A stretch of 43,895 bases of DNA from contig JAFEBS010000050.1 of assembly GCA_018242525.1 (NCBI GenBank), positions 1 to 43,895 of the forward strand. The letters are read 5' to 3'. How positions within the stretch are numbered: the stretch's first letter is position 1; each line of letters opens with the position of its first letter. The notes beneath the pieces were generated by a model. The model searched no databases and was not told the origin of the DNA. It was given only the letters and a program-made list of their open reading frames with translations. This DNA is from Planctomycetota bacterium (GTDB lineage Bacteria; Planctomycetota; Planctomycetia; Planctomycetales; Planctomycetaceae). A program made the position numbers and the translations under genes. Shown piece after piece: positions 9,271-20,200 of this stretch.

Positions 9271-11226
9271 TCAATGTTGCGCCACAGCGATTGCGAAACT
9301 CGGACAGCCGTCGTCTCGCGTCAGCCATGTCACGTGCTGCCCGTTTTTCACGCACCACTCGTTCACCGCCGGCCAGACCGGGCAGCCGGGGAAATAGTCA
9401 TGACCGAGAAGCCAGCCTCCTGGCCGAATCTTCTTCATGAGAATATCGAGTTCGGCGAGCGTCTGCTGGTAGTAATGTGAAGTGTCGAGATAGGCGGCAT
9501 CCAGAGACTGATTGGGAAATCTTGAAAGCACTTCGACGCTTTCTCCACGGTGCAAATGAACGTGAGCCAGATCGCGATATCGGGCGCAAAGTTCATGATA
9601 CATTGCTTCCATGTTGTCGACCGCAACAATATTTCGTCCATCCTTGTCACCGGAAGTGGTGCTGCCACTCCACAGATCGATCAGGTGAAACTCGGCAGGC
9701 TGGCAGAGCGTTAGAATTCGTTCGGCGAATTCTCCGCGGAACACGCCGACCTCAGCGATGACCGCCCGTGCCGGGATCAGGCGAATGAGGTCCTCGCGCG
9801 TGGCGACGCGCGCCGGCTCCGCGCTCAGACGAAAAGACACGTTGCGGTCCCGATCGTCTCCGTTATGGTGGTTGTCCTCGTAGATCCGCTCCCCGATAAA
9901 TCGCAATCCTTCGGGACGCCTTGTCGGAAATGGTCGAATGACGCCTCCATGTCCGTAGAGATCCCCGAAATCGGAGTGCACGAGAGTTTCACTGCGGACT
10001 TCCGGCCAGAGACGCTCCTGAATCATCTCTTCGTCGGATCCATATTGATCTCCGTGTCCCGATTGCCTCCACGCTGCGATGTGTCCGGCCATATCGTGAA
10101 TCGCGGCACGGCGGCCATCGAACCCGCAGAGCATAACCGGCCGACGATGATCGGGATGGTCTCGAACGGTATGCAGCGACAGCCCGCTGTCCAGCCAGGA
10201 TTCGATTGCCTGACGTTCACGGTAGGTTGCGCGGCTGTCCGTGTCCCGGATCCCCCAACGCACAAATCCCGGATCATCAATTGCCTGCAACCTCCAGAAC
10301 AATCCCCCTCGCCAATTGGGCCAGCCGGGTGCCGGAACCACTTCGGCCGCGGCCAACTGCAGAGCGTCAATTGTTGCCGCCGGCGTTGAATCGTCCACAT
10401 AGACCCGAACAGTCCAATCGGGATAGATCCACTTGGCGAGCTTTGCGTTCTCAATTGCTCCGAAGTTGTAGTGAGCATGGTCACCCCACAGACTGAAAGC
10501 AAGTACTCCGCCGCGATCATGCCGCCCCTTCGGCAGGTGACATTCGTCGAGACGTCGATGCGGGACATGGGGCGAGTTCTGCCCAGGTGTCATGGTCCCG
10601 TTGTTACGGTAGGGCGAATCATGAATGTGAAACTGCCGGACATCGTGAGGAACATTGATCAGAGTGTAGTCATTGTGTCGCAGGATCCACGCAATCCGCC
10701 AGTCGCAACCATATGTTCCAAGCGGAAAATCCACACGCTCGGCCAGTGGGCGCACCGGACCTTGAAAGATCCAACAGTCTTGAGAGTAATCACCTGCCAG
10801 CGAGTCCACCTGGCCGTTTTTCAATTCCCATCGCGACAGCGCCACACAGGTGCCAAACAGGTCGCATGACTTGAGGACATCCAGCGATTCATCAAAAAAC
10901 ACGTCGCTATTGGCGACGATGTTCAGATCCCAAGGGGTCGTGGTACAGGAATTGACCGCCAAAAAGAAATCGCTGTAGCGAGCCCGCTCGAGTCCCGACG
11001 GCAAGTCCACCCAGACGAGTTTTGGCGACGGAGCTACGTCAGCACGGTGCTCCGTCGTCGATTGTGCCAACAACACAATTCGATCGATTGACGGACAATC
11101 AACGTTCCGTTTCAGGCACTCATCGATCTCCCGTCTCCGTTCCCCGGTGGGCGGCGTCCAGTGATTGACGTAAAGGGTCGTGATCGGCACATCGCCCGAT
11201 GAAGGGAGGTGGCGGGGGAACTTCAT
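9271..11226 (-). CDS. Multi-domain glycosyltransferase with C-terminal SAM methyltransferase domain
   Basis: About 651 aa from ATG 11226, which has AAAGGA seven bases upstream; an upstream-extended frame to 11433 would overlap the next gene and lacks a site. Three parts can be seen. Residues about 1-235 resemble a nucleotide-sugar-binding region (WDLNIVANSDVFFDE). Residues about 240-440 carry the pattern SLWG...YNFGAIENAKLAKWIYPDW, then RDTDSR...RERQAIESWLDSG and RDHPDHRRP, with DTD as a DxD-like metal site. The C-terminal ~190 residues are a class I SAM-dependent methyltransferase of the Methyltransf_24 type: AEVGVFRGEFAERI as motif I, then LDAAYLDTSHYY and IRPGGWLLGHDY. It probably builds and caps a surface glycan. 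The methyltransferase half is paralogous to that of the upstream gene, 95 bases away. Confidence 0.75.
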   Translation of the reverse strand: MKFPRHLPSSGDVPITTLYVNHWTPPTGERRREIDECLKRNVDCPSIDRIVLLAQSTTEHRADVAPSPKLVWVDLPSGLERARYSDFFLAVNSCTTTPWDLNIVANSDVFFDESLDVLKSCDLFGTCVALSRWELKNGQVDSLAGDYSQDCWIFQGPVRPLAERVDFPLGTYGCDWRIAWILRHNDYTLINVPHDVRQFHIHDSPYRNNGTMTPGQNSPHVPHRRLDECHLPKGRHDRGGVLAFSLWGDHAHYNFGAIENAKLAKWIYPDWTVRVYVDDSTPAATIDALQLAAAEVVPAPGWPNWRGGLFWRLQAIDDPGFVRWGIRDTDSRATYRERQAIESWLDSGLSLHTVRDHPDHRRPVMLCGFDGRRAAIHDMAGHIAAWRQSGHGDQYGSDEEMIQERLWPEVRSETLVHSDFGDLYGHGGVIRPFPTRRPEGLRFIGERIYEDNHHNGDDRDRNVSFRLSAEPARVATREDLIRLIPARAVIAEVGVFRGEFAERILTLCQPAEFHLIDLWSGSTTSGDKDGRNIVAVDNMEAMYHELCARYRDLAHVHLHRGESVEVLSRFPNQSLDAAYLDTSHYYQQTLAELDILMKKIRPGGWLLGHDYFPGCPVWPAVNEWCVKNGQHVTWLTRDDGCPSFAIAVAQH

Positions 11227-11321
11227 TGGAATCCTTTGCTTTTTACTAATCGGATCGTGACTGCTGACAACGACCACGATTTCACCAGATGTTCGACGAA
11301 GGGGGCAATTTGCAACTGACA

Positions 11322-12587
11322 TTACCAGCTCAATGGCCCCGTGGCCTTCCACATTCGAATGCCGCCGCCTTGCTCGCTGATCGCAATTCTTCGGCCGAAG
11401 CACTCGTTTACCGCCTGGCACACTCCCGGCCAATGCTGTTCGGAATAATCGTGGCCGAGCATGACTCCGCCTGGCTTCAACTTGGGATGCCAGGCACGGA
11501 TGTCCTCGATGACGTTCTCATAAGAGTGGTCGCCGTCTATGAAAACACAGTCCAGCGAACCGTCGTCAAACAACCTGGCAGCATCGACACTTTTCATGCG
11601 TAATGGCTTCACGAATCCTTCCAGCCCGCTTTCCCGCATGTTTAATTGAAACGAATCAAAAACCTGATCGGAATTCGGGCATGTCTCGCTGCTTTCCCAC
11701 GTATCGATGCACCAATACTCTCCATCCAGACTCTGAACGTGCCGCCCTCCGTACCAGGCCGAACCGCCAACATGGCTGCCGATTTCGACCATGCGCGCGT
11801 CGAGCGGCAATTCGCACAATTCTCGAATGAAGAAATGGATCTCGTCACCGAACCAGGAGACTGGTTTCCCCTCAAATCGACGGACGCGACATGCCTCACA
11901 GTGCCAGATACTGGTGGAGTGTTCCCAGTTCGTATGGAGCATGAACTTGGTTCGATCGCGATCCCAAAAACAGTAGTGCTCGATAAAGTGCTCCATTTCC
12001 GTATGGCGCTTCTCGTACATCTGGCAACGATTGAACGTCGTTGGCAACCACAGGACTTCCGCAGAGTGCTCGCGCATGGCCAACGATAGCGGAAGCTGGT
12101 CGCTGATCTCCCACGAGTCCTTGCTCGGGTTCTCCTGGGCGTCGTCCAACTGCCGGGCTCGCTCAAAGATTGCATCATGCTCCGGTACGCTGAAGGCATA
12201 CAGACCTCCATGAACGTAATCCCTGCGTTCATCGATTGGCTCCAGACCTGCTCCTTCCGTGAAAGCGTCGATCCGTCCGTGCGGCCTGACCCACCAGCGC
12301 GTGGTCGCGTGATGCCGCACCGCTGCAAACTTGTCTCCCACAATCTCAAACAGGTTCGGGCAGTCGTGCCGGATCAGCATGTCACCGTCAATGGCGATCA
12401 CGCGCGATCCATCGGGGAACCTCAGATTCAGTCGCAACTTTTCGGTATACGGATGAATCTCGGGCCAGCTGGCTTCATAGATGTAGAGCAGGTTCGCGCC
12501 CCAGCGACGCGCCGCCTCGCGGTGCGATGCCGTTGCGTTGGGCGTCGGCTGATAGCCGTGAATGCAGAGAACCGACAGAAACCGCAT
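11322..12587 (-). CDS. Glycosyltransferase fused to SAM-dependent methyltransferase
   Basis: 421 aa. The N-terminal ~230 residues look like a retaining glycosyltransferase: a nucleotide-sugar fold with VIAIDGDMLI (DxD-type metal site) and later GGLYAFSVPEHDAIFERA. The C-terminal ~190 residues are a class I methyltransferase: MVEIGSHVGGSAWYGG (SAM loop), WCIDTWESSE, CVFIDGDHSYENVIEDI and LKPGGVMLGHDYSE. No signal or membrane segment was seen, so it should act in the cytoplasm. Together with the next gene it suggests sugar transfer followed by O-methylation in cell-surface polymer synthesis, which is inference from domains and neighbours. The start (ATG 12587) has only a weak ribosome-binding site. 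Confidence 0.78.
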   Translation of the reverse strand: MRFLSVLCIHGYQPTPNATASHREAARRWGANLLYIYEASWPEIHPYTEKLRLNLRFPDGSRVIAIDGDMLIRHDCPNLFEIVGDKFAAVRHHATTRWWVRPHGRIDAFTEGAGLEPIDERRDYVHGGLYAFSVPEHDAIFERARQLDDAQENPSKDSWEISDQLPLSLAMREHSAEVLWLPTTFNRCQMYEKRHTEMEHFIEHYCFWDRDRTKFMLHTNWEHSTSIWHCEACRVRRFEGKPVSWFGDEIHFFIRELCELPLDARMVEIGSHVGGSAWYGGRHVQSLDGEYWCIDTWESSETCPNSDQVFDSFQLNMRESGLEGFVKPLRMKSVDAARLFDDGSLDCVFIDGDHSYENVIEDIRAWHPKLKPGGVMLGHDYSEQHWPGVCQAVNECFGRRIAISEQGGGIRMWKATGPLSW

Positions 12588-12672
12588 GATTCTACATCAG
12601 TACTCGAATGAGACGCACACCACAACCGCGCAGCCGCAATTATACAATCGCTCCGTTTGCTCCAGCGTTAAC

Positions 12673-13329
12673 CTACTTATCCCATTCACAGATATAGGGT
12701 ATCCGATTGCCAATCGGATAATCTTCAAATCGGCGGTTGTACCAGTGCGTCAATGCCGACGCCGTTCCCGGTTCCGTTTTGTAGTCGTCGATGACCCACG
12801 TTCCCGGCGGCAGTCGAACACCGTCTACCCATTTCCAGTCATTGGCGCCGTCCTCATTGGACGCACCGAGCCACGCATTCGTCGTGCCGCACATCCGATC
12901 GATATGCTCCATTTCTTGTTGATTATCGATAATCACCAGATGCCCCCCCATTTCTTCACATCGCAGCCTGGCCACATGCCACGGAGCCTGTTCCTTGATC
13001 AGAGCGTAGACGTGGCCCCCAAACTTCACGGTCTCCTTCGGCCTGGGTTTCTTCACCCCCTTGACCGGGTCCCCTTCGGGCTCAGCTTCAAGTTCTTCAA
13101 TCCGGGCCTTGGTGGCGGTGGCCCTGTCGAAGTCGCCCGCCTTGGTGTACTGGACCAATTTGTCCTTGTAGACCTTCAAGCGGGCCGCGCCAGCGACTTT
13201 GCGGACCTTCGCCAATTCGGCTTCGGCCTTCGACACTTCACCGGAAAACCTCTCTTCAGCTGCTGGGATGATCAAAGGACCGGCCTGGCCAGCCAGGCAC
13301 ACTACGACGGAAAGGAGTTGAGCGAACAT
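12673..13329 (-). CDS. Secreted C-type-lectin-like domain protein with N-terminal coiled coil
   Basis: 218 aa from ATG 13329, with GGGAGA eight bases upstream. A signal peptide is visible (MFAQLLSVVVCLAGQAGPLI). Residues about 25-85 are charged and heptad-like (EAELAKVRKVAGAARLKVYK, ATKARIEELE), suggesting a coiled coil. The C-terminal ~110 residues form a C-type-lectin-like fold: WHVARLRCEEMGGHLVIID, WLGASNEDGANDWKWVDG and a closing YICEWDK. No classical EPN/QPD sugar motif was seen, so calcium-dependent sugar binding is doubtful and protein binding is possible. It sits in the surface-glycan block. Confidence 0.82.
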   Translation of the reverse strand: MFAQLLSVVVCLAGQAGPLIIPAAEERFSGEVSKAEAELAKVRKVAGAARLKVYKDKLVQYTKAGDFDRATATKARIEELEAEPEGDPVKGVKKPRPKETVKFGGHVYALIKEQAPWHVARLRCEEMGGHLVIIDNQQEMEHIDRMCGTTNAWLGASNEDGANDWKWVDGVRLPPGTWVIDDYKTEPGTASALTHWYNRRFEDYPIGNRIPYICEWDK

Positions 13330-13506
13330 GAAGTTTCTCCCGGAACTTGTGATGGTTATACTGCAAATAACTGCGGGGAGTCGGGGGTAAGTCCAATTCA
13401 ACGTCGACAGGAGCGAAGAGGAGACACTTCCAAATAGCATCACTTGGACTTATCCCTTCTTCCGAATCCCGCACTCTAACTGTGACACAGTCCTTTTCTC
13501 GTCCCA

Positions 13507-14286
13507 TTATTCATCGAATGTGATGTCCGTGGGTTCCCAATGGCTATCAATATATGCGAAGCGAGTCACCATCGCGTTGCGGAGTATGTAAAACTGCCGT
13601 GCATCCTGTGACCTCGCACGAAGATCTTCTACTTGATCGCTCTCAACAATGATTAACTGAATATCGGCACATTTTGTTTTAACAGGCACGAACTGAAGCT
13701 CTTGGCGCGATTTCCCTTGCACTGTGGGAATTGTTGCGTTCAGTGGTGGTACCAACTTCGACCCATGCCAGTCTTCAATTACGTTTGAAGCCGTCTGGGT
13801 GTCGATGTACGGATAGTTCACATATGGCCGAAGCACTCCAAAAGATCTTCCGTCGTCTGCCCAATCTTCATTGTATCGAAACCCAATGCGGTGTTCAGTG
13901 CAATCAAACGAAGCATTATAAACAAACAGGGCCATTCCATTCAGTTCGCGACGCACCTCGCCATTGTCGCCGGTTGTTATTTCGAATATTGGAGGAGTGC
14001 TCCGGCGCACTTGTTCATACAGACGCACAAGATTATGTCTCTGTCGACGGGGCATTCCGTCGATTTCAAGGGTGCTGAACCCGCGAACATATGTGGCTGG
14101 AGGAGGTGCATCATATCGCAGTGCAAGTGATTCGTCGTCACCCAACTGCCGAAGCGTGGTCGCAAGTGCGTGAGTTAAGGAAGAACGAAAAAAAGAATCT
14201 CCAGGCAGGAAACGCCAGACGTCAGCCTTGATCGCGGAACCGTACAGTAAGACGATACAAAGCGCGAGAGGAAGAGATGATCGCAT
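13507..14286 (-). CDS. Exported protein of unknown function directly behind the RHS gene (candidate immunity partner)
   Basis: 259 aa, family not recognised. A signal peptide is clear (MRSSLPLALCIVLLYGSAIKA, AxA-type cleavage site before DVWRF), so the mature protein should be periplasmic or secreted. The body is mixed alpha/beta with two cysteines (SFDCTEH and VKTKCADIQ) and no membrane segment. It begins 13 bases after the stop of the RHS gene, the position usually held by an immunity gene in RHS systems. The stretch 13621-13680 has only 20 G or C in 60 bases, lower than its surroundings, a sign of separate origin. The immunity role is inference; a plain secreted partner is equally possible. 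Confidence 0.6.
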   Translation of the reverse strand: MRSSLPLALCIVLLYGSAIKADVWRFLPGDSFFRSSLTHALATTLRQLGDDESLALRYDAPPPATYVRGFSTLEIDGMPRRQRHNLVRLYEQVRRSTPPIFEITTGDNGEVRRELNGMALFVYNASFDCTEHRIGFRYNEDWADDGRSFGVLRPYVNYPYIDTQTASNVIEDWHGSKLVPPLNATIPTVQGKSRQELQFVPVKTKCADIQLIIVESDQVEDLRARSQDARQFYILRNAMVTRFAYIDSHWEPTDITFDE

Positions 14287-14299
14287 TGCACCCTCAGGT

Positions 14300-17200
14300 C
14301 TAGTTAATTGGAATTGTTTTCGTGTAGTCGCAGAGCGTACGATCCGCTGCTGAAACTGGCCAATTGTCTCTCATAACCTTGTTCTTGTCAGGCCAGCGAC
14401 TGTTCTCCAAATAGTCGCGATAATCTGCGTCACATTCCACGTGAATCGTAATGCTCTTGCATCGCATTCCGCCGCATAGGTACTTTTTCTTCAGCTTGTT
14501 AGCAAGAGAAGTTGCGGCGTCAATTCCAGAGCGCAACTGCTGTGTGGCAAGTTGCGGCGACACTTCTGCATCGCCAGATCTGGCAACATCCGGGATCGAA
14601 TTAGCTGGAATATTTCTGGATATCCAATCGTTGATGGATGCCGTCTGCCCCGCGTTCCCGGTACTGACGCCGCATCCGAATCCAGCGACAAACGTTCCGC
14701 ACGGAACAGACATATTCGTATTGTTGTTGGGCCTCCAACCGTCCATATCGCGTTGTACGACGCCGCTCCCAAAATCTGAGTACATCAGCCCGAATACGCC
14801 GGTGTTGTGTCCTGCATACAGAATTATTTCACATGGAATCCTGGTGACTATAGGTGGCACTGTCACTGTCAGTTCCGTAAGGCCCGACTGGGGCAGAAGG
14901 TCAGCGACACTTATGGTTGGCCCGAAGCGTTCTTCAACGACTTGTCGAATGGCGTTGGATATCACGATTCTGACATCATCATCAACAGTATTGCTGGGTG
15001 ATAGCGCGGAGACTGGGGCAGCTTCTGGTGCGAGACCATAAGGATCGACGTCGTTCACTGCAAACGTGCACGAATACATGTTCGCACCGACAACATATCG
15101 AAGTGGGTCACGAGTGAGGAACTGACCGGTAAGTGTGTCGAGCCACCGAATCCTGAAAAGACTCATTTGTGTTTGCGGGTCAAAGTGTTGTCCGGTAAAA
15201 AGCGTACAAGAGTCGAAAAGCGAGCCCGAAAGAGGTGACATTGCGGCGCTGAGGATTACCGGTTGGCCGAACGGAGAATATAGATATCGTTCTTTGGGCA
15301 AAGCTGCCTCATCAATCAGGCAGACCATGTTCCAATTGGCGTCCTGCAGCCCGTAGAGCCGTTCGTCGAACGACGCGTCACTGTTGGTATCTCGATCCCG
15401 GACGACAAGATCGTCAATGTAGCGCAGTCCCCAGACCTGCTGCCGCTCAGGGCTGGCAGTCCATGGGCTTGTGCCGATTCGCTCCTCCAGCGACTGCCAA
15501 CGGAACGAGTAATACAAGTGCCGTGTTTCGGCCATCGCTCCAGCGGTAAAATCCAGCCGGGCTGTGCGAAACATTCGTGCATCGTATTGATTTGTTTGAA
15601 CGAGCTCAGTCGTAGTAGCATCGGCCAAGGCAACAAGCCGATTCCAAGCGTCGTAGGTTCCAGTGAAGCTGGTCGTTGGATCGGCGGGTTTGGGCAGAGT
15701 TGTCGTGTTTCCTGCCAGATCGTAGGCAGGCGTGACCCAAGCAGTGCCGATGGTGTTGGTTACCCCAGTGATTTCGTTGACGGTGTTGGCGGAACGTGAT
15801 TGTGCCAGTGTCCACCCTCCACCGCTGGCTGCCTCTCGGAATCCGGACCAGTTGCTGGTGCTATCGAGTGTCCAGCATTGAGCGAAGTTTTCCGAACTGA
15901 TCGACGTGTGGCCACTGCTGAGAGCCCCGCGCTGCATGTCTTGCAGGCGGTGCAGCCCGTCGTATGCATAGAGTTCGTCGAAGTCTTTCCCCAGGGATTG
16001 GGCCACAAGGTCGGATCGCCATAGTCGGTTTGAGACGCGATCGTATCCATATTGCAGGCGGACCGTTTCGGTTGAATTCCCTGTGTCGTACCAGCGGCAG
16101 TCTTTCACTCGGCCGAATCGATTCAGCCCACTGTAGATATCTCCCGTGTCTGGGTCGTTCGTTCCGGTCAGGCTGGCCAGAATGTATTCGACACCGGGCT
16201 GTGTGTAATCCACAATCACCGCGCTCGCCAACCCGAGGTACGAGTAGTCGGCCAGGTGCGTTGCGGATAGGTCGTCGTCGACGATACTGCCGATCCGGCT
16301 GACGGCATCGCTGATGTCGCCACTCGTGCCGTAGTCATAAGTCAGCACGCGACCGTTCGGATACGTCAAAGTGATCGGGCGGATCGTATTCGCACTGCCA
16401 TTGGCATAGTTCAACTGCACCTTGGGAGTGGACGTTGTATTCACGGCACCGCTGTGGCTTTGGTAATCGGTGGTCAACTGACCAAAGTTGTTGTAGGCGA
16501 ATTGTACCTGGTTCACGATGCTGCCCGAACCGACAGTGGCATTATCGTAACTGGTCAGCGTCAATCGCAACCCCCGAACTTCGTAGTTGGTCGAAAGTCG
16601 CTGAATGGCTCCATCCACGCCGGTACCCAGTGTCGTGACACGATCGTGGATCAAACGCCCCAGCAGGTCGTAATCGAATGTATGGACGCAGCCCCGTTGA
16701 TCCGTGAGCGTCGTTTGCTGCCCCTGACGATTGTAAGTATACGAGATGAGGTCACTGCTGCTGGTCGAATCAGGATACGTCACCGACCGGAGCAGTTGGC
16801 TGGATGCAATGTCTGAATCGGTCAAGGTAGTTCCATACGCCCAGGTCGTCACCTGATCGCCGGTCTGGGCGTTGACGGCGGTCAGGGTCGCCTGCTGGCC
16901 ATCGGCGGTGTACGTGAACCGTGTCGTGCGGTTCACGTCATCGGACGGACTGCAACCGCCGCTCGAGGAACTGTCCGAGGTCGACGTGCTAGTGAAACTC
17001 GACGATGAACTGCCGGACTGGGCGTTGTCGATTTGCGTGATCGTGCGCCCGGCATCGTCGAATTCCATGCGCGTGATCATCCCAGACGGATCGACGGTCT
17101 CATCGCTGTTGCCGGCTTGGTCAAATCGGCTGAGACTCACCAGCACGGTGTCCGAAGCTGAGGGAACCGTGCCGGGTCGGGACAGCGCCGAACCACCGTT

Positions 17201-20200
17201 CGTGCCGTAATTGGCGGTGGCTACGATTCGGCCGATCCCGTCCTGCCACGCGGCCGAATACGAGACCCGCGCCTTTGGTGTCGTGTTCGGGTCCTGCAGA
17301 GCACCGGTCTGTGTGGCAGGGGCGTTGTGATACCGTTGGCGGGAAGTTGACTGGATGGCATTTCCAGCCGCGTCGTAGACGGTTTCCACCTGTTCCAAGA
17401 TTACGTCGTCGGTGACCGTCAAGGCACCAGCGTAAGACGTTTCTGACAGATCGTAGCCGCGGTAGGCGACCACACTGCGGCCCAGGCTGTCGAATGTCGT
17501 CTTCGTAAACAGGCTCGATCCTGCTGGGAGCGACTTGATGACATGCCCCGTCTGGTCGTACCACGTGTTGCTGGTCAGGCCATATCCTACTGTGCCTGTC
17601 GCTGGATCGACCTCGTACTGGATCGTCTGGTAGGGGCGGCTCAGATCGTCGAAATTGGTCACAGTGCGCGCGATCAGATGTCCGCTCGCGGTGGTGTCGT
17701 ACCGCTCACTCTTCACGATGCGATTGAGGTTGTCGTAGTAGGTTTGGGCGAAGTAGTCGATTTCACCGTCTATGGCCAGTTGCCGATTGCGGTAGTCATA
17801 GGTCATCGCCGTGACGCGGGTTGTCGAGTTATCGACGTATTGAGTCTGCTGGGTCAGATTGCCGTCGCCCCCCGCCATTCCGTAGTCGTACTCATTGGCC
17901 GTCACCTGCACCATGTTATTGGCGGGATCGGCACCGCCGCCGGACGGATCAGACATCGTCGCACCGGCATCGTTGGTACCGATCCAGACGGACGTGACCA
18001 GTCCCCGCGTCTCGTAGACCTGTTCGGTGATCGTCCCACCCGGGCTGACCGTCCGGTACGGCCGCTTCATGACATCATAGCCGTAGTCGGTTTCATCATA
18101 GTTCGTCCCCGCAGTCCCCATTCCCGTACTGGGGATCGAGTGATAAACGCGCTGGGATGCGGCCAGGCAGCAATCGGTGTACTGCGTGGTGGTCCAGCGC
18201 GTGTAGCGGGATTGCGGGAAGGCAGTTGCACCTCCGCCGGCCGCCGTGATAATGTCCGCCAGTGTTCCCGCCGTCGAGACGGCCGTCGCCTGGATTTGTT
18301 CGTTCACCCGACCACCGGGCCCCATCTTCGTGATTGAGACTGGATTGACCAGGGTGCAGGTGTAACTCGGCGAAGTTCCTGTCGCGTATCCTTGGCCGGA
18401 ATACGTCATGTGATTCACATCGTCGAATACCGACCAACTGGCGGTGCGCACAGTGGTGACCGTTCCGGCCAGATCGATCGAGTGGCTGGGCCCCAGACTC
18501 TGGATCGTCCGACCCTGATTGTCGACCGTCATGTCCGTCACCAGGTTCAACCCTCCCCCCGTGGGGGTCACCCAGCCAGTGGGGGCGGCATTGCCCGTCT
18601 GCGAGGTGTCATAATCACGGATTTGCTGGATCACCGCACCAGTGATCGAATCATAGGTTGTTCCTGTGATGAAGCCTCGTTCGTCCATGTCCCACAGTTG
18701 ATATCCCAATTGATCGAAGTACGCCTTCCGGGTATTCGCCACTCCCGAACCGTTCTGCGACGTGCTGATCACCGGCAGCGTGGTCGTCTGCTGCTGAGGT
18801 TGCACGGTACCGGTGTGGAACGTGTACGCGTATGAGGTCTGAATGGTGATCACCGGATTGCTGGCGTCCGGGTACTGCGTCTGAGTGGCAATCGGATGGA
18901 CCGTAATTCCCCCCGCAGTCACAGTCTCGTACGTCGTCGAGTTCAACAGGATCGGAGTTCCCGACTGTCCCTGCTGGATTTGTTCGCTCTTCTGGTATCC
19001 CTCCGGTTGCGGCGCGTCACTGGCCGCATAATAGTTGGTCAGACGAATCAGCCCGTCGTCATTTTTCAAATACGCGAACTGTCCTGTGACGGGATTGAAG
19101 TTCAACAGATCGTCATAGGTGTCGTCATATCCAGTGATGGCCGACGCTTCGGCCGTCAGGATCGGGCGACCAGCCGTGTCGAAGCGATAGAAATGACACC
19201 ACTCGCCCGAGGCACCGGAAGATGAGCTACTGCCGGAGGAAGAGCCCGCAACCGGGGAGACCTGAGACTGGCGCAACACCGACAGCATGGGCAGCCCCAC
19301 GTTATTGCAATACACGATCTTGACCGTGCCGTCCGGCCGGGTCTCGATCGTCTTGTTCAGCCAGACGTTGTAATCGGCGGTTTCGAACGTCGAAGATCCA
19401 CTGGAACTGGAGGTCGCATGGCGGGGGTTGTCCTCAAAGGCCAGTGTATAGGTCTGCGAGCCCCCTTTCACCTGCTCCAACACTGCCCGGTCACTGTCGT
19501 CGTACGCATAGAAATAATCCGCGAAGAGTGCGACTTCAGCGTCACTGGCTGACAGCGGATCGCCGACGAGTGCTGCCAGATCGCTGTAGGCCTGGGGCAA
19601 GCAGACATACCGCAATCCATGCACGAACCCGCCCGACTGGTCCGGTGTGTAGTACCGGTAATACTCGGTCGAGACATCAACCCAGTCGCCGCCCGCCCCG
19701 GATGAAGACGACGTATCGGGCAGCCAGTTCTGCAGTGTGACTGTCTGCAAATCGTTGAGATTGCCGTGGCTGCTGGAGCCATCGTAATAGGTATACACCG
19801 CCTGAGTGACGTACTGCCACAGCCCCGTTCCCATTCGGACGCGGGATATGCAACCGATCAGATTGCCCCCCGACGCCGCGCTCTCTGAGGAGGAACTGCC
19901 GCTCGTCAGATACCCGTTGCCATATTGGTACAGGAACGACACCGTCGTCCCGGCCTGCGTCTGCTGCACTTCGACGATCCGGGTGGTTGTCTCCTGTACA
20001 ACCTGCAGCAGGTTCCCGCCGGGCGATGTTTGGGAAACGAACTCGCCCGGACGTGTTGCGGAGGCAAAGTCGTGGAACACCTTGACCGCCCCATCTCGCT
20101 CGGTCAATACAAACTGGCCGGATTGATGCACAAACGTGCACAAGTCTCCGAACATCGGCGAATACAAACCCGTTACTGGGTCCTGGAAGAAGTACCGGGG

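Noticed and set aside
13479..13491. ACTGTG-A-CACAGT behind the candidate immunity gene, considered as a terminator
   Set aside because: 6-bp arms with a one-base centre cannot form a normal stem-loop of terminator size.
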